Assembly (NCBI GenBank): GCA_019424245.1
Contig: JAHYZV010000004.1
Coordinates: forward strand, 1 to 64,000
Origin: Clostridiales bacterium
GTDB lineage: Bacteria > Bacillota > Clostridia > Lachnospirales > Lachnospiraceae
DNA length: 64,000 nucleotides
Reading direction: 5' to 3'
A program made the position numbers and the translations under genes. Each line of letters opens with the position of its first letter. The stretch's first letter is position 1. The notes under the pieces were generated by a model. It searched no databases and was not told the DNA's origin. It saw nothing but the letters and a program-made list of their open reading frames with translations. Of the stretch, positions 34,257-42,893 are shown one piece after another.

Positions 34257-35181
34257 ATTCAGTCAGGCAATCCTCCCTGAATTTAAGTATCATTTCCCTT
34301 GTAAGGCTTATTCCATCATCTTCAAGCGAAAGTTCCTCTGCCTTCACCCACTTACCAAGTGAAAGTTCTTCCTCCTGAAGTGTTATCGTATCATCACCAT
34401 CAAGCTCACAATAAAAGCCTGAAAGTATCGAACCTGACAATCCCCATGGCTGGCTCTTATAGTATCTTATGTTCTTAACCTTAAGCCCCGTTTCTTCCAT
34501 AACTTCTCTTTTGACTGTCTGCTCAAGTGTCTCACCAACTTCGTTAAAGCCAGCTATAAGTGCATAATTCCTATATGTCCTTCCCGCGTATTTCGTAAGA
34601 AGAATCCTGTCATGGTCCGTTACTGCTACTATAACCGCCGGACATATCTTAGGATATATCATATTGCCACATGACGGACATTTTAACATACGTTCCCTGT
34701 CATCGTGAATAGTTGGCTTACCACATCTTCCACAGAAGTGATTATCCCTGTACCATCCGTATATATGAAATGCTGTTATAGCTGCAAATGCCTGCGCCTT
34801 TGGCTCAGCCTTTCTAAAAGAATTAACTCCGACAAAATCAAAGCCGTCAATAACTGTATCATATTCTTTATGTATGTCTGAGTCAGCCATTTCACCAATA
34901 TACTGGCCTTTAAGCAGCTCACCGCTCTTTCTTGCAAGAAAATATCTTGTATCATCCACTGACAGAAGATAAACAAATGTATAGTTATCCACTGTATCCT
35001 TGTTATCCGCCTTGTTTATCCCCAGAACGAACTCCTTGTACTGTGGATATACAAGTACATCTTCTCCTTCATACCTTGCAAGAAGTGATGAACCCTTAAA
35101 GAAAAATATAATATCGTTATCACATGGACTGCACTCTACATACTGGTTATTTAAAACTTTTGGAAATATATCCTGTATCAT
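34255..35181 (-). CDS. nudC: NAD+ diphosphatase NudC
   Basis: 308 residues. Zinc ribbon CGRCGKPT..CPSCG (about 140-160) is followed by ICPAVIVAV and a Nudix box GFNEVGETLEQTVKREVMEETG, then SQPWGLSGSILSGF, the NudC-specific motif. It hydrolyses NAD(H) to NMN(H) and AMP and may remove NAD caps from RNA. The start is 1 bp after the stop of the upstream GTPase gene, implying a two-gene operon. Confidence 0.9.
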   Translation of the reverse strand: MIQDIFPKVLNNQYVECSPCDNDIIFFFKGSSLLARYEGEDVLVYPQYKEFVLGINKADNKDTVDNYTFVYLLSVDDTRYFLARKSGELLKGQYIGEMADSDIHKEYDTVIDGFDFVGVNSFRKAEPKAQAFAAITAFHIYGWYRDNHFCGRCGKPTIHDDRERMLKCPSCGNMIYPKICPAVIVAVTDHDRILLTKYAGRTYRNYALIAGFNEVGETLEQTVKREVMEETGLKVKNIRYYKSQPWGLSGSILSGFYCELDGDDTITLQEEELSLGKWVKAEELSLEDDGISLTREMILKFREDCLTE

Positions 35182-35182
35182 A

Positions 35183-36133
35183 TTAGAAATACACCATCTC
35201 TTCCACTGGTGGTTCTGCTGGCTCTACCTTTTCTACATAAAGAACAGGTCCCTTTTTCTTATATGCCATCTGGAATTCAACCTTAACAGTTGCTGTAACA
35301 GTTATCCACTGCCTGTTTTCCAATGAAGCAATGTCATTATAGAAGCTGATATAACCAATAAACTGAGTATCCTCTGCGCAGCATGTCATAACTTTACGTC
35401 CTGGAACGAAATTCTTATCTTTAAAGTATTTATTCTTAAGTACCTGTCCCTTAAATCTTACTTTTTTGCCAACATACACATCTGGTCTTTCTGATACATC
35501 CATATACCATATGCCATAATCAGCATCATCTATTTCTATAACATCTGCATTTACATCATAAGGAAGCTGTTCTGCTATAGACATCATTTCACCCTTATCA
35601 TCCTCAAATACTATCTGAAGTGTGTTGTTAAGTGCTCTCATACTTCTTCTGTAGCTTCCAAGATCCATACCAGACTTGCATCTGTTAAATATAACCATAT
35701 CGGCATACTTAACTGTTTCTGCTACGATAGACCTCATATTATTCCACTGAAGATTAAAGGAAGCTGCATCTACAAGCGTAATAGACTGATATATATCCCA
35801 TCCTCTTGGCTTGGCTGTTGCCATAATAAGAGCTGGATCCCACATACCATTATATTCAACTATAACTATCCATGGATCATATTCTTTATCAAGCTCATTC
35901 AGCTTTTCTTCTGTAAGTTCTTCCTTTTCAAGGACAACCATATCTACACCATTGTCCTTTAAAAGCTTCTCACTATATTCTTCTTCACCTTCTTCGCATA
36001 CAATAAGAAGCTTATTCTTAGCTTCTGCAAACTGTCCCATTGCTATTGTATCCTGGATAAATCTTGTTTTACCACTGTCAAGCTGTCCATTTATTAAGAA
36101 TATTGGAATCTGATATTCTTCTTCCTGTGCCAT
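35183..36133 (-). CDS. CobW-like GTPase with a YcgQ-like domain
   Basis: 316 residues. Residues about 10-200 are a G3E-type GTPase with a P-loop GQLDSGKT (16-23) and a switch region VEYNGMWDPA. The C-terminal part (VRFKGQVLKN..KVMTCCAEDTQFIGY) resembles DUF1980/YcgQ proteins, which occur next to CobW-like transport genes. It lies directly upstream of nudC. Likely in metal homeostasis. Pairing with the second GTPase upstream suggests a local metal-handling group. Confidence 0.75.
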   Translation of the reverse strand: MAQEEEYQIPIFLINGQLDSGKTRFIQDTIAMGQFAEAKNKLLIVCEEGEEEYSEKLLKDNGVDMVVLEKEELTEEKLNELDKEYDPWIVIVEYNGMWDPALIMATAKPRGWDIYQSITLVDAASFNLQWNNMRSIVAETVKYADMVIFNRCKSGMDLGSYRRSMRALNNTLQIVFEDDKGEMMSIAEQLPYDVNADVIEIDDADYGIWYMDVSERPDVYVGKKVRFKGQVLKNKYFKDKNFVPGRKVMTCCAEDTQFIGYISFYNDIASLENRQWITVTATVKVEFQMAYKKKGPVLYVEKVEPAEPPVEEMVYF

Positions 36134-36187
36134 ATTTTACCTCTTTTCTTATATTTATGCTGTTTCTGCCATATAATTTTATAAATC

Positions 36188-36232
36188 CTAAAAATGCAGC
36201 CCATGTCATTATGTGCAAAACATGGACTGCAC
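36188..36232 (-). terminator. Terminator after the His-rich GTPase gene
   Basis: TGCAGTCCATGT and ACATGGGCTGCA pair on the minus strand, with one mismatch, followed by five T. It separates the upstream His-rich GTPase gene from the downstream GTPase-nudC pair, which has its own ribosome binding site. Confidence 0.7.
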
Positions 36233-36248
36233 TATTTAAAAACTTAAT

Positions 36249-37430
36249 TTATACATTGAATAACTCTTTAAGAGCATCTTCCTTGAGCTTAGCTCCTATA
36301 ACGCATATTCTGCCTGTGATTTCTGGTTCACCATCACGGATTTCATATTCTTCTGGTACAAGATCAAAGAACATCCACTTACCTTCTGGTGTAGGAAGCA
36401 TACCCTTTGCTCTTAATATATCACCATAATCATCTGTTTCAGAAAGCTTTCTTAGTATCTCTGAAAGTGTTTCCTTATCATACTTATCAGGAGTCTCTAC
36501 ACCCCAGCTTGTAAACACCTCATCAGCATGATGATGTCCATGATGATGATCATGTCCACAGCTACACTCTCCGTCATGGTCGTGGTGATGCTCATGCTCG
36601 TGATCGTGGTCATGTCCGCAGCCGCACTCTCCATCATGGTCATGGTGATGCTCTTGCTCGTGATCGTGGTCATGTCCGCAGCCACACTCTCCGTCATGGT
36701 CGTGGTGATGCTCATGCTCGTGATCGTGGTCATGTCCGCAGCCACACTCTCCGTCATGGTCGTGATGATGCTCATGTTCATGTTCCTCTGCTGCCTTAGC
36801 TGCTGCTTCTGCAAGCATCTCCAGCTCAAGATTAGTAACATTTTCCATTGCATCAAGAATCTGCTTACCATTAATATCATCCCAAGGAGTTGTAATAATA
36901 TGTGCATCCTTGTTAAGTGATCTGATAAGTTCTATATCTGTCTTTAACTTAGCCTCTGAAACATTCTGTGTTCTGCTAAGAATAATAGTTCCTGCATGCT
37001 CAATCTGGTTGTTAAAGAACTCACCAAAGTTCTTCATATATACCTTTACCTTAGATGCATCTGCTACAGTCGATGCACTGTTCAGCCTGATTTCATTCTC
37101 AATATGAAGATCCTTAACTGCCTTTATAACATCTGAAAGCTTACCAACACCAGATGGCTCAATGATAATTCTGTCTGGATGATACTTTTCAACTACTTCC
37201 TTAAGTGATGTACCAAAATCACCTACTAGAGAGCAGCATATACATCCTGAATTCATCTCTCTTATCTCAACACCCGATTCCTTTAAGAATCCACCATCTA
37301 TGCCGATTTCGCCAAACTCATTCTCTATAAGAACTACCTGTTCTCCTGGAAATGCTTCCTTTAAAAGCTTAGCTATAAGAGTTGTCTTTCCAGCTCCTAA
37401 GAATCCTGAAATAATATCTACTTTTGTCAT
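36249..37430 (-). CDS. CobW family GTPase with His/Cys repeats
   Basis: 393 residues. P-loop GFLGAGKTT (9-17), IENEFGEIGIDG and the metal-site motif GCICCS (Cys 63, 65, 66) define a COG0523 metallochaperone of G3E type. Residues about 215-300 are four near-identical 20-residue repeats (such as EHHHDHDGECGCGHDHDHEH), a strong metal-binding region. The C-terminal CobW domain follows. GGAGG 8 bases before the ATG at 37430 decides the start, over a frame 30 codons longer. Metal transfer to or from another protein is inferred; the metal (Zn, Ni or Co) cannot be told from sequence. Confidence 0.85.
   Translation of the reverse strand: MTKVDIISGFLGAGKTTLIAKLLKEAFPGEQVVLIENEFGEIGIDGGFLKESGVEIREMNSGCICCSLVGDFGTSLKEVVEKYHPDRIIIEPSGVGKLSDVIKAVKDLHIENEIRLNSASTVADASKVKVYMKNFGEFFNNQIEHAGTIILSRTQNVSEAKLKTDIELIRSLNKDAHIITTPWDDINGKQILDAMENVTNLELEMLAEAAAKAAEEHEHEHHHDHDGECGCGHDHDHEHEHHHDHDGECGCGHDHDHEQEHHHDHDGECGCGHDHDHEHEHHHDHDGECSCGHDHHHGHHHADEVFTSWGVETPDKYDKETLSEILRKLSETDDYGDILRAKGMLPTPEGKWMFFDLVPEEYEIRDGEPEITGRICVIGAKLKEDALKELFNV
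36541..36780 (-). repeat. 60-bp tandem repeat, four units
   Basis: Four units with exactly 60-bp period, coding for 20-residue His/Asp/Glu/Cys repeats in the CobW-type GTPase. Units differ by a handful of substitutions, mostly silent, and units three and four are the most alike. Repeat number could vary between strains. Confidence 0.9.
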
Positions 37431-37592
37431 CTCATTATCCTCCATTATATCCTTACTGTATATAATCTCCTGCATTTCTGCCTTATATGCAGAAACCTTT
37501 CTTACATCCGACTGCAGCATTATAATAGTTCTATCAACATCTTTATATCTATCATAAATATGCCCCGCCTAAGTTTTATTATACGCTTGTTG

Positions 37593-38540
37593 TCAATACC
37601 CCTGCCTGGCAGCCCTTATCTCATCTGCCATTTCGCTTATCTTTCTTAGTCTGTGATTAACCCCGGACTTTCCCACAGGCGGATCAAGAAGCTCTCCTAT
37701 ATCCTTAAGATTCATATCCTGATGTTCAAGACGTATCTTTGCTACCTGGTATAGTCCTTCCTTAAGGCTTGAAAGTCCTACTGTATCTCTTATATACTCA
37801 ATATCTCTTGTCTGCTTGACTGCCGCTGATATTGTCTTATTAAGATTCGCCGTTTCACAGTTAACCTTCCTGTTAACATCATTTCTCATCTCTTTAAGAA
37901 TCATGACATTATACAGCTCCATCTGGGAAACATATGCTCCCATAAGATTAAGGGCATCTGTTATATTGCTGCCCTCCTTCATATAGACTATATAATTATT
38001 CTTACGCTGCGTAACCTTTGCATCAAGATTAAAAAAGCAAAGCATATCTTTAACACACTCTGCATCTTCTTCATAATCACATACTATTTCGTAATGATAA
38101 AACTTATTAGGGTCACTTATTGAGCCTGCGGCTATAAAAGCTCCTCTTATAAATGCTTTTTTGCAGCAATCCTTCTGTACTATTCTTGGGTCCACGAATA
38201 CTGGTTCTATATGTTCAAATGTATCATCTGCCCACTTAAGTGTCTGTAATATCTTTGCGACCTGCTTCTGGTCACATATTCTTATGCTTGTATCCCTGCT
38301 GCTCTCGGATATATATAATATATCTGAGGAATCTATATCAAATATAGTCTCTAAAAGTACAATAAACTTGTATCTGGCAACCTCATTTTCAGTGAGCAGT
38401 TCAACCTGCATCTCACCACCCGATGAACGTCTTATACGTCCCGACATTCCCATAATAGCTGCAAACTCAGCTATCTGGCAGTGTCTTGCCGAATCAAGCC
38501 TTGCACTCAGCTCTTCCTTAACATCTGAAGAAAACGACAT
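37593..38540 (-). CDS. whiA: WhiA sporulation/cell division regulator
   Basis: 315 residues. The two LAGLIDADG-like homing-type domains span about 1-200, and the C-terminal HTH reads DIGELLDPPVGKSGVNHRLRKI. WhiA is a conserved Gram-positive regulator. It follows rapZ, as in most Firmicutes. GGAGATAATT precedes the ATG. A 110-bp gap to rapZ contains the shared TTTTGACCATGG core sequence. Confidence 0.9.
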   Translation of the reverse strand: MSFSSDVKEELSARLDSARHCQIAEFAAIMGMSGRIRRSSGGEMQVELLTENEVARYKFIVLLETIFDIDSSDILYISESSRDTSIRICDQKQVAKILQTLKWADDTFEHIEPVFVDPRIVQKDCCKKAFIRGAFIAAGSISDPNKFYHYEIVCDYEEDAECVKDMLCFFNLDAKVTQRKNNYIVYMKEGSNITDALNLMGAYVSQMELYNVMILKEMRNDVNRKVNCETANLNKTISAAVKQTRDIEYIRDTVGLSSLKEGLYQVAKIRLEHQDMNLKDIGELLDPPVGKSGVNHRLRKISEMADEIRAARQGY

Positions 38541-38650
38541 TAATTATCTCCATTTCTTATATTGCTATACAAGGGTACACCCTGCATTTGTTGTATCAAA
38601 GCCGGGGCTTTTGACCATGGCTTCATTAAATATTAAACTCTTATGAATTC

Positions 38651-39529
38651 TTAACCCTTACGCTTTGAATCCTTCTCTATATCCCTGTGTTCCACCTTGC
38701 AGCCATAAGGTGTCTTTGAAAGTCTGTCTGCGATTGCATTGGCAAGTGTCACCGAACGATGCTTTCCACCTGTACATCCAACTGCTATGACAAGGCTTGA
38801 CTTTCCCTCCTTGACATAATTAGGAAGCAGAAACTGTATAAGTCCATCAACACGCACAAGGAACTCTTCTGCCTCTGGCGCTTTCATGACATAATCCTGT
38901 ATCTTTTTATCATTACCCGTAAGCGGTCTTAGTTCTTCAACATAATATGGATTAGGGAGAAATCTTACATCAAACACCATATCAGCATCAGCTGGTATAC
39001 CATACTTAAACCCAAAAGATAACACTGTAACGATAAGGTTGTTAAACTCTTTTCTTTCAAGCACTATCTTTTCAAGTTCTTCCTTAAACTCTCTTGTCAG
39101 AAGCTGGCTTGTATCTATGATAACATCTGCTCTTTGTTTAAGAAACCCCAGCTGCTCTCTTTCAAGCAGTATAGCTTTATCCACTCTTCCGTCCTTAGCA
39201 AGTGGATGTGTCCTTCTCGTTTCCTTGTATCTTTTTATAAGTACATCATCACTTGACTCAAGAAACAGAATTGTATAATCATATTTCCTGCTTTTCATAT
39301 AATCAAGTACGGAATCGAACTCGGCAAGTGAATTGCCACTCCTTATGTCTACACCAAGTGCTATGTTGTTATATCCATTATTCTGCTTCTGGCAGTCTGC
39401 AAGCTCTGCAAACTTTGATATAAGAGATATAGGCATATTATCCACACAATAATATCCCTCATCCTCTAAAACATTCAACGCTGTCGATTTGCCTGCTCCC
39501 GACATACCTGTGACTATAATAATCTTCAT
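38651..39529 (-). CDS. rapZ: RapZ/YvcJ nucleotide-binding protein
   Basis: 292 residues with Walker A GMSGAGKST, the switch GYYCVDNMP and the C-terminal GCTGGKHRSV motif. In Bacillus YvcJ binds nucleotides; in E. coli RapZ is an RNase adaptor. Lies between murB and whiA in the conserved cluster. Confidence 0.95.
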   Translation of the reverse strand: MKIIIVTGMSGAGKSTALNVLEDEGYYCVDNMPISLISKFAELADCQKQNNGYNNIALGVDIRSGNSLAEFDSVLDYMKSRKYDYTILFLESSDDVLIKRYKETRRTHPLAKDGRVDKAILLEREQLGFLKQRADVIIDTSQLLTREFKEELEKIVLERKEFNNLIVTVLSFGFKYGIPADADMVFDVRFLPNPYYVEELRPLTGNDKKIQDYVMKAPEAEEFLVRVDGLIQFLLPNYVKEGKSSLVIAVGCTGGKHRSVTLANAIADRLSKTPYGCKVEHRDIEKDSKRKG

Positions 39530-39560
39530 ATACTGCCTCGCTCCTGACTAAAACCTGTAT

Positions 39561-40478
39561 CTAGAACTCTCCTATTTTAACAACCTCAAGCTCAAGCTTA
39601 ACGCCAGACTTCTTTAAGACCTCTTCTTTTATCTTATCTGTAAGCTCACATACATCCTTTGCTGTTGCCCTGCCTTTATTAACAACAAAGCCTGCATGTT
39701 TTTCTGACACCTGTGCATCACCTGCTGACAGACCTTTAAGTCCTGCATCCTCTATAAGCTTTGCTGCAAAATATCCCTCTGGTCTTTTAAATGTACTTCC
39801 TGCGCTTGGATATTCTAACGGCTGTTTCATTCTTCTCTTTTGTGAAAGTTCTTTTATATTCTCTTTTATCTCATCAGTATCGCCTTTACTTAACTTAAGT
39901 GTTGCACTTACTACTATATATCCATATTTCATTATGCAACTTGTTCTATATCCAAGTTCAAGCTCATCTTTACCCAGCGTATGGATATCACCATTCTGAT
40001 CTAAGACCTCAGCACTGACAATAATATCCTTTATCTCTCCACCATAAGCTCCAGCATTCATTCTGACCGCCCCGCCTATCGTTCCTGGAATACCTGTTGC
40101 GAACTCAAAGCCTGCAAGTCCTTTATCTGAAAGCCTGTTTCCAAGCCTTGACAGCTTCATGCCTGACATAGCCTTTACTGTTACATCATCAATATACTCC
40201 ACTTCATCAAAAGCATCTGAAAGCTGTATAATAACTCCTCTGAAACCTTTATCTCCTACAAGCAGGTTGCTTCCATTTCCTATAACATAGTAATTTATGT
40301 CTGATTTTTTCAATAATCGTATTATAGTCTGTAACTCTTCAACAGAAGAAGGCATTACGAAATAATCCGCAGTGCCTCCTATTCTGAATGTAGTATGACT
40401 GCTCATAGGCTCATCTGTTCTGACCTGTGATTCACCTGCTATATCCTTAAGCTTTTCCAACAAATCATTCTGACTCAT
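39561..40478 (-). CDS. murB: UDP-N-acetylenolpyruvoylglucosamine reductase
   Basis: 305 residues. The FAD-binding domain has the VIGNGSNLLVGDKG strand, ATGIPGTIGGAVRMNAGAYGGE is the hallmark, and YPSAGSTFKRP carries the catalytic Ser. The terminal LELEV holds the conserved Glu. It makes UDP-MurNAc in the cytoplasm for peptidoglycan. The start has GGGAG upstream. It sits between glucokinase and rapZ. Confidence 0.95.
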   Translation of the reverse strand: MSQNDLLEKLKDIAGESQVRTDEPMSSHTTFRIGGTADYFVMPSSVEELQTIIRLLKKSDINYYVIGNGSNLLVGDKGFRGVIIQLSDAFDEVEYIDDVTVKAMSGMKLSRLGNRLSDKGLAGFEFATGIPGTIGGAVRMNAGAYGGEIKDIIVSAEVLDQNGDIHTLGKDELELGYRTSCIMKYGYIVVSATLKLSKGDTDEIKENIKELSQKRRMKQPLEYPSAGSTFKRPEGYFAAKLIEDAGLKGLSAGDAQVSEKHAGFVVNKGRATAKDVCELTDKIKEEVLKKSGVKLELEVVKIGEF

Positions 40479-40524
40479 GTATTATCATACTCCCTGTCTA
40501 TATTCATTATTTACATCATTCTGC

Positions 40525-41508
40525 TTACTCATTTAATACAAGTCTGGCTGCGCCATACATACCAGCATCGTTGCCAAGTGTTGCCTTTAATATCTTAGTG
40601 TTTCTTGAAGCATGGAACACATACTCCTTATAGTACTTTTCTATTCTGCTTAACAAAAATTCGCCTGCTGCTGAAACACCACCACCTATACATATAACCT
40701 CTGTATCGACCATACCAGAAGCACATGCAAGACCTTTACCAAGATAACGGCACATATAATCAACAACCTTTAAAGCAACGGAATCTCCCTTCTTTGCCTC
40801 ATCAAACACGGCTTTAGCTGATATGTAAGGGATATCCCTTAACGCTGACGGCTCATCTGATTCGCTAAGCATTCTGACAGCTGTCCTGACTATGCCAGTT
40901 GCAGAAGCCACCTGTTCAAGACAGCCCCTCTTACCACAGTTACAATACTCCTTCTCCTCATCAGCTACAGGAAGGTGGCCTATCTCAGCCGCTGCACCAT
41001 TGAAGCCGCACAAAGGCTTTCCATCAATGATAACACCACCGCCGACACCTGTACCAAGTGTAACTAAAAGACTGCTTGAGTACTCTTTTGCGCTTCCCAT
41101 CCAGTACTCACCAAGCGCTGCCATATTCGCATCATTTCCAACCTTAACCTTGTATCCTGTCATCTTACTGAATGTCTGTGCCACATTAAACACACCCCAT
41201 CCAAGATTGACACATTTGTTAACTGTGCCATCATCCCTGACAGCACCTGGAACTCCTATTCCTACTCCGGCTATATCATCACTTGCTTTTTCTACTGCTT
41301 CCAACATATCTGGTATATGTTTTTTTATATCTTCCAGTATAAGGCTTCCACCCTCATCCTTTCTTGTTGGAATCTCATCCTTATAAAGAAGCTCTCCTGA
41401 CACACTAAAAACTCCACACTTACATGTTGTTCCACCAATATCTATTCCAAGTACTATGCTTTTATCATTATTAATATCTGCATTACTTATATTATCCTTA
41501 CCACACAT
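40525..41508 (-). CDS. glcK: ROK-family glucokinase
   Basis: 327 residues. ATP site IVLGIDIGGTTCKCGVF, the ROK glucose motif AAEIGHLPV and the zinc motif CNCGKRGCLEQ are visible. It phosphorylates glucose to glucose 6-phosphate. The GTGVGG and NDANMAA elements are intact. It lies between murB and hprK, the usual Lachnospiraceae order. Confidence 0.9.
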   Translation of the reverse strand: MCGKDNISNADINNDKSIVLGIDIGGTTCKCGVFSVSGELLYKDEIPTRKDEGGSLILEDIKKHIPDMLEAVEKASDDIAGVGIGVPGAVRDDGTVNKCVNLGWGVFNVAQTFSKMTGYKVKVGNDANMAALGEYWMGSAKEYSSSLLVTLGTGVGGGVIIDGKPLCGFNGAAAEIGHLPVADEEKEYCNCGKRGCLEQVASATGIVRTAVRMLSESDEPSALRDIPYISAKAVFDEAKKGDSVALKVVDYMCRYLGKGLACASGMVDTEVICIGGGVSAAGEFLLSRIEKYYKEYVFHASRNTKILKATLGNDAGMYGAARLVLNE

Positions 41509-41551
41509 ACAAGCTTACCCCCAGTCATAATCTGTTATCTGATTATTGTAA

Positions 41552-42502
41552 TTAAAGGTCGTCCTCTTCGTCACCCTTCATAAGGTTTTCCTGAACCCTT
41601 CTGTATAACTCCTTAGCTGCATTGTAACCCATCTTCTTCTGTCTGTGGTTTACCGCTGCTGCCTCTACAATAACAGCAAGATTACGTCCTGGACGTATTG
41701 GAAGCGAATGACATACGACTTTATTGCCAAGATACTCTGTATATTCCTCTTCAAGACCCAATCTGTCATATTCCTTATCCTTATTCCAGTCCTCAAGCTT
41801 GATAACCATATCGATTTCCTGTGTTTCCTTAACACTTTCTACACCAAAAAGTGTCTTAACATCTATGATTCCGATACCTCTTAGCTCTATGAAATACTTT
41901 GTTACACCTGGAGCTGAACCCACTAATGTTTCATTACTTACCTTTCTTATCTCAACTGCATCATCTGTTACAAGACGATGTCCTCTCTTAATAAGCTCAA
42001 GTGCAGCCTCACTCTTACCTATACCACTCTCACCTGTTATAAGCACGCCCTCACCATAAACATCAACAAGCACACCATGGATTACAATACAAGGAGCCAG
42101 CTGTACCTTGAGCCATCTTATAACTTCTGCTGAAAATGAAGAAGTTGACTCCTCTGACTTAAGAATAGGTATCTGATACTTCTTTGCAAGCTCTATAATC
42201 TCTGGTTCAGGTTCAAGATTCCTGCAGAATATAAGACATGGAATATTGCTTGATAAAAGCTGCATATAACGTTCAAAACGCTCTGTATCTGAAAGACTCT
42301 TGAGATATGAATATTCCACATTGCCTATAATCTGTATACGGTCATTATCAAACTGGTCATAAAACCCTGTAAGCTGGAGTGCTGGTCTGTTAAACTCAGG
42401 CACATGAATCCATATTCCCTTGACATCTATATCTGGTGTAAGATTCACAAGATTCATCTTCTCAATTACTTTTGATAAATTAACTCTTTCTTTACCATTC
42501 AT
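41552..42502 (-). CDS. hprK: HPr kinase/phosphorylase
   Basis: 316 residues with Walker A GESGIGKSEAALE, followed by the HPr kinase signature ..RGHRLVTDDAVEI.. and a C-terminal helix. It phosphorylates HPr at Ser46 for catabolite repression. GGAGTAGTAT before the ATG decides the start. It stands in the expected cluster before glcK. Confidence 0.95.
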   Translation of the reverse strand: MNGKERVNLSKVIEKMNLVNLTPDIDVKGIWIHVPEFNRPALQLTGFYDQFDNDRIQIIGNVEYSYLKSLSDTERFERYMQLLSSNIPCLIFCRNLEPEPEIIELAKKYQIPILKSEESTSSFSAEVIRWLKVQLAPCIVIHGVLVDVYGEGVLITGESGIGKSEAALELIKRGHRLVTDDAVEIRKVSNETLVGSAPGVTKYFIELRGIGIIDVKTLFGVESVKETQEIDMVIKLEDWNKDKEYDRLGLEEEYTEYLGNKVVCHSLPIRPGRNLAVIVEAAAVNHRQKKMGYNAAKELYRRVQENLMKGDEEDDL

Positions 42503-42893
42503 ATACTACTCCTATCCTGCATATTAAAGTCATTACTGACAATGCCGCAATTATTATATATTTGATTAATGTTTTCCTGTTTTATATTTAATATATATTT
42601 TTACCATATGTATCCACATGCGTACATATTGAATGCAATATTCACAACATTTTATTCCGCTTTCGATATTTACCGTATCTTAAGTAAAAAGGATTTTTCT
42701 AAGGACAGAAATGACTTTTATACTTTCGACACTTACACCATCTTATACATTAGTGTAACACAGCGGCTCTGATATTAAAAGATTTTCTTCAAATATATTG
42801 TTGTTGAATTGAATATTAGTTGGTGGCAAACGGACAACAAATATAAGTTACAGACAGTCCAGCATATTGCCTGTTCACATTCTACATACATAC
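42503..42893. other. 391-bp intergenic region without a recognised element
   Basis: An AT-rich gap between uvrC and hprK. I see no ORF with a ribosome binding site, no clear RNA structure and no repeat. It presumably contains the hprK promoter, but no convincing -35/-10 pair was found. Confidence 0.5.

Noticed and set aside
36541..36780. A CRISPR-like array
   Set aside because: The 60-bp units are contiguous coding repeats with no unique spacers.
36528..36920. Long frames on both strands across the His-rich repeat
   Set aside because: They are shadows of the 60-bp repeat, giving Met/Thr- or Val/Met-rich nonsense; the CobW frame explains the region.
42503..42893. A small RNA or riboswitch in the gap between uvrC and hprK
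   Set aside because: No stable hairpin, terminator or known motif could be seen.
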